Source: Paragorgia papillata (taxonomy: Eukaryota; Cnidaria; Anthozoa; Scleralcyonacea; Coralliidae). Taken from it: DNA of 64,000 bases. How positions within the stretch are numbered: position 1 is the stretch's first letter; the number at the start of each line of letters is the position of its first letter. Shown here piece by piece: positions 63,837 through 64,000 of the stretch. The notes under the pieces were generated by a model, which worked only from the letters and a program-made list of their open reading frames with translations, searched no databases and had not been told where the DNA came from. The position numbers and the translations under genes are program-made. The stretch spans positions 4,125,001-4,189,000 of the forward strand of contig JAWNZC010000234.1 in the NCBI GenBank assembly GCA_035771165.1. Reading direction: 5' to 3'.

Positions 63837-64000
63837 GTGAGTAAGCATTTCTTATTACAACTTTCAAAAGGAATTGTAATAATTGCAATAATTGTGTTTA
63901 AACACCTATTGTAATATTTGTTGGTGTTCGTTTTTATGTAAAATTTGAACTATGTTCGCGGTAGCCTGTTTAATTAGATGAAAAAGTTCGCTCAAAATGA

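Overview
The window is eukaryotic nuclear DNA from a metazoan, most likely a cnidarian and probably an anthozoan (stony coral or sea anemone); that placement is inference. The support is an AT-rich sequence with almost no long ORFs, two intronless class A GPCR genes, conserved splice-site exons, and a dense mixture of BEL/Pao, DIRS, L2/CR1-like, PIF/Harbinger, hAT, mariner, Mutator-like and TTAA-type elements with tRNA-derived SINEs. Most of the 64 kb is layered transposable elements, many datable relative to each other because target-site duplications (TSDs) and split reading frames show which inserted into which.

Layout. 1-3.2 kb: unassigned DNA, a palindromic minisatellite and an 18-bp minisatellite. 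3.2-7.9 kb: a decayed DIRS retroelement (minus strand) split by a 2.9-kb DNA element. 8.4-13.4 kb: a decayed BEL/Pao retrotransposon (plus strand) with its pol domains in order and a probable 3' LTR, split by a 1.06-kb hAT element. 13.5-16.9 kb: MITEs, a SINE and a 19-bp minisatellite. 16.7-25.3 kb: a GPCR locus with one 3'-end pseudogene fragment, two complete divergently oriented GPCR genes of 337 codons each, duplicated flanks, and a Mutator-like insertion. 26.2-27.2 kb: a 1-kb palindrome.

27.8-39.0 kb is the most remarkable part. A PIF/Harbinger element (TSD TTA) carries a transposase ORF fragment that was split first by a truncated LINE and by a 9.2-kb fold-back element (TSD CTGGC, arms about 2 kb). 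The fold-back element itself holds a nearly full-length LINE whose ORF1 combines a SAP domain with an SGNH hydrolase. A small hAT element sits in the right end of the Harbinger element.

39-48 kb: two copies of a small fold-back retroposon-like repeat with 12-13-bp TSDs, TTAA-type palindromic MITEs, a Harbinger-type MITE whose empty site is visible elsewhere in the window, and a tandem array of a tRNA-related SINE flanked by a 12-bp TSD. 48-50.6 kb has no recognised content. 50.6-52.5 kb is an anomalous strongly G+T-rich block. 53.8-54.5 kb is a telomere-like minisatellite. 55.2-59.9 kb: more MITEs, including a 388-bp derivative of the 27.8-kb Harbinger element and a hAT element with a decayed transposase. 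62.7 kb (minus) holds a short exon matching DNAJB12/DNAJB14-type DnaJ proteins, and 63.75 kb (plus) a candidate first exon with a strong splice donor; these and the GPCRs are the best evidence of host genes.
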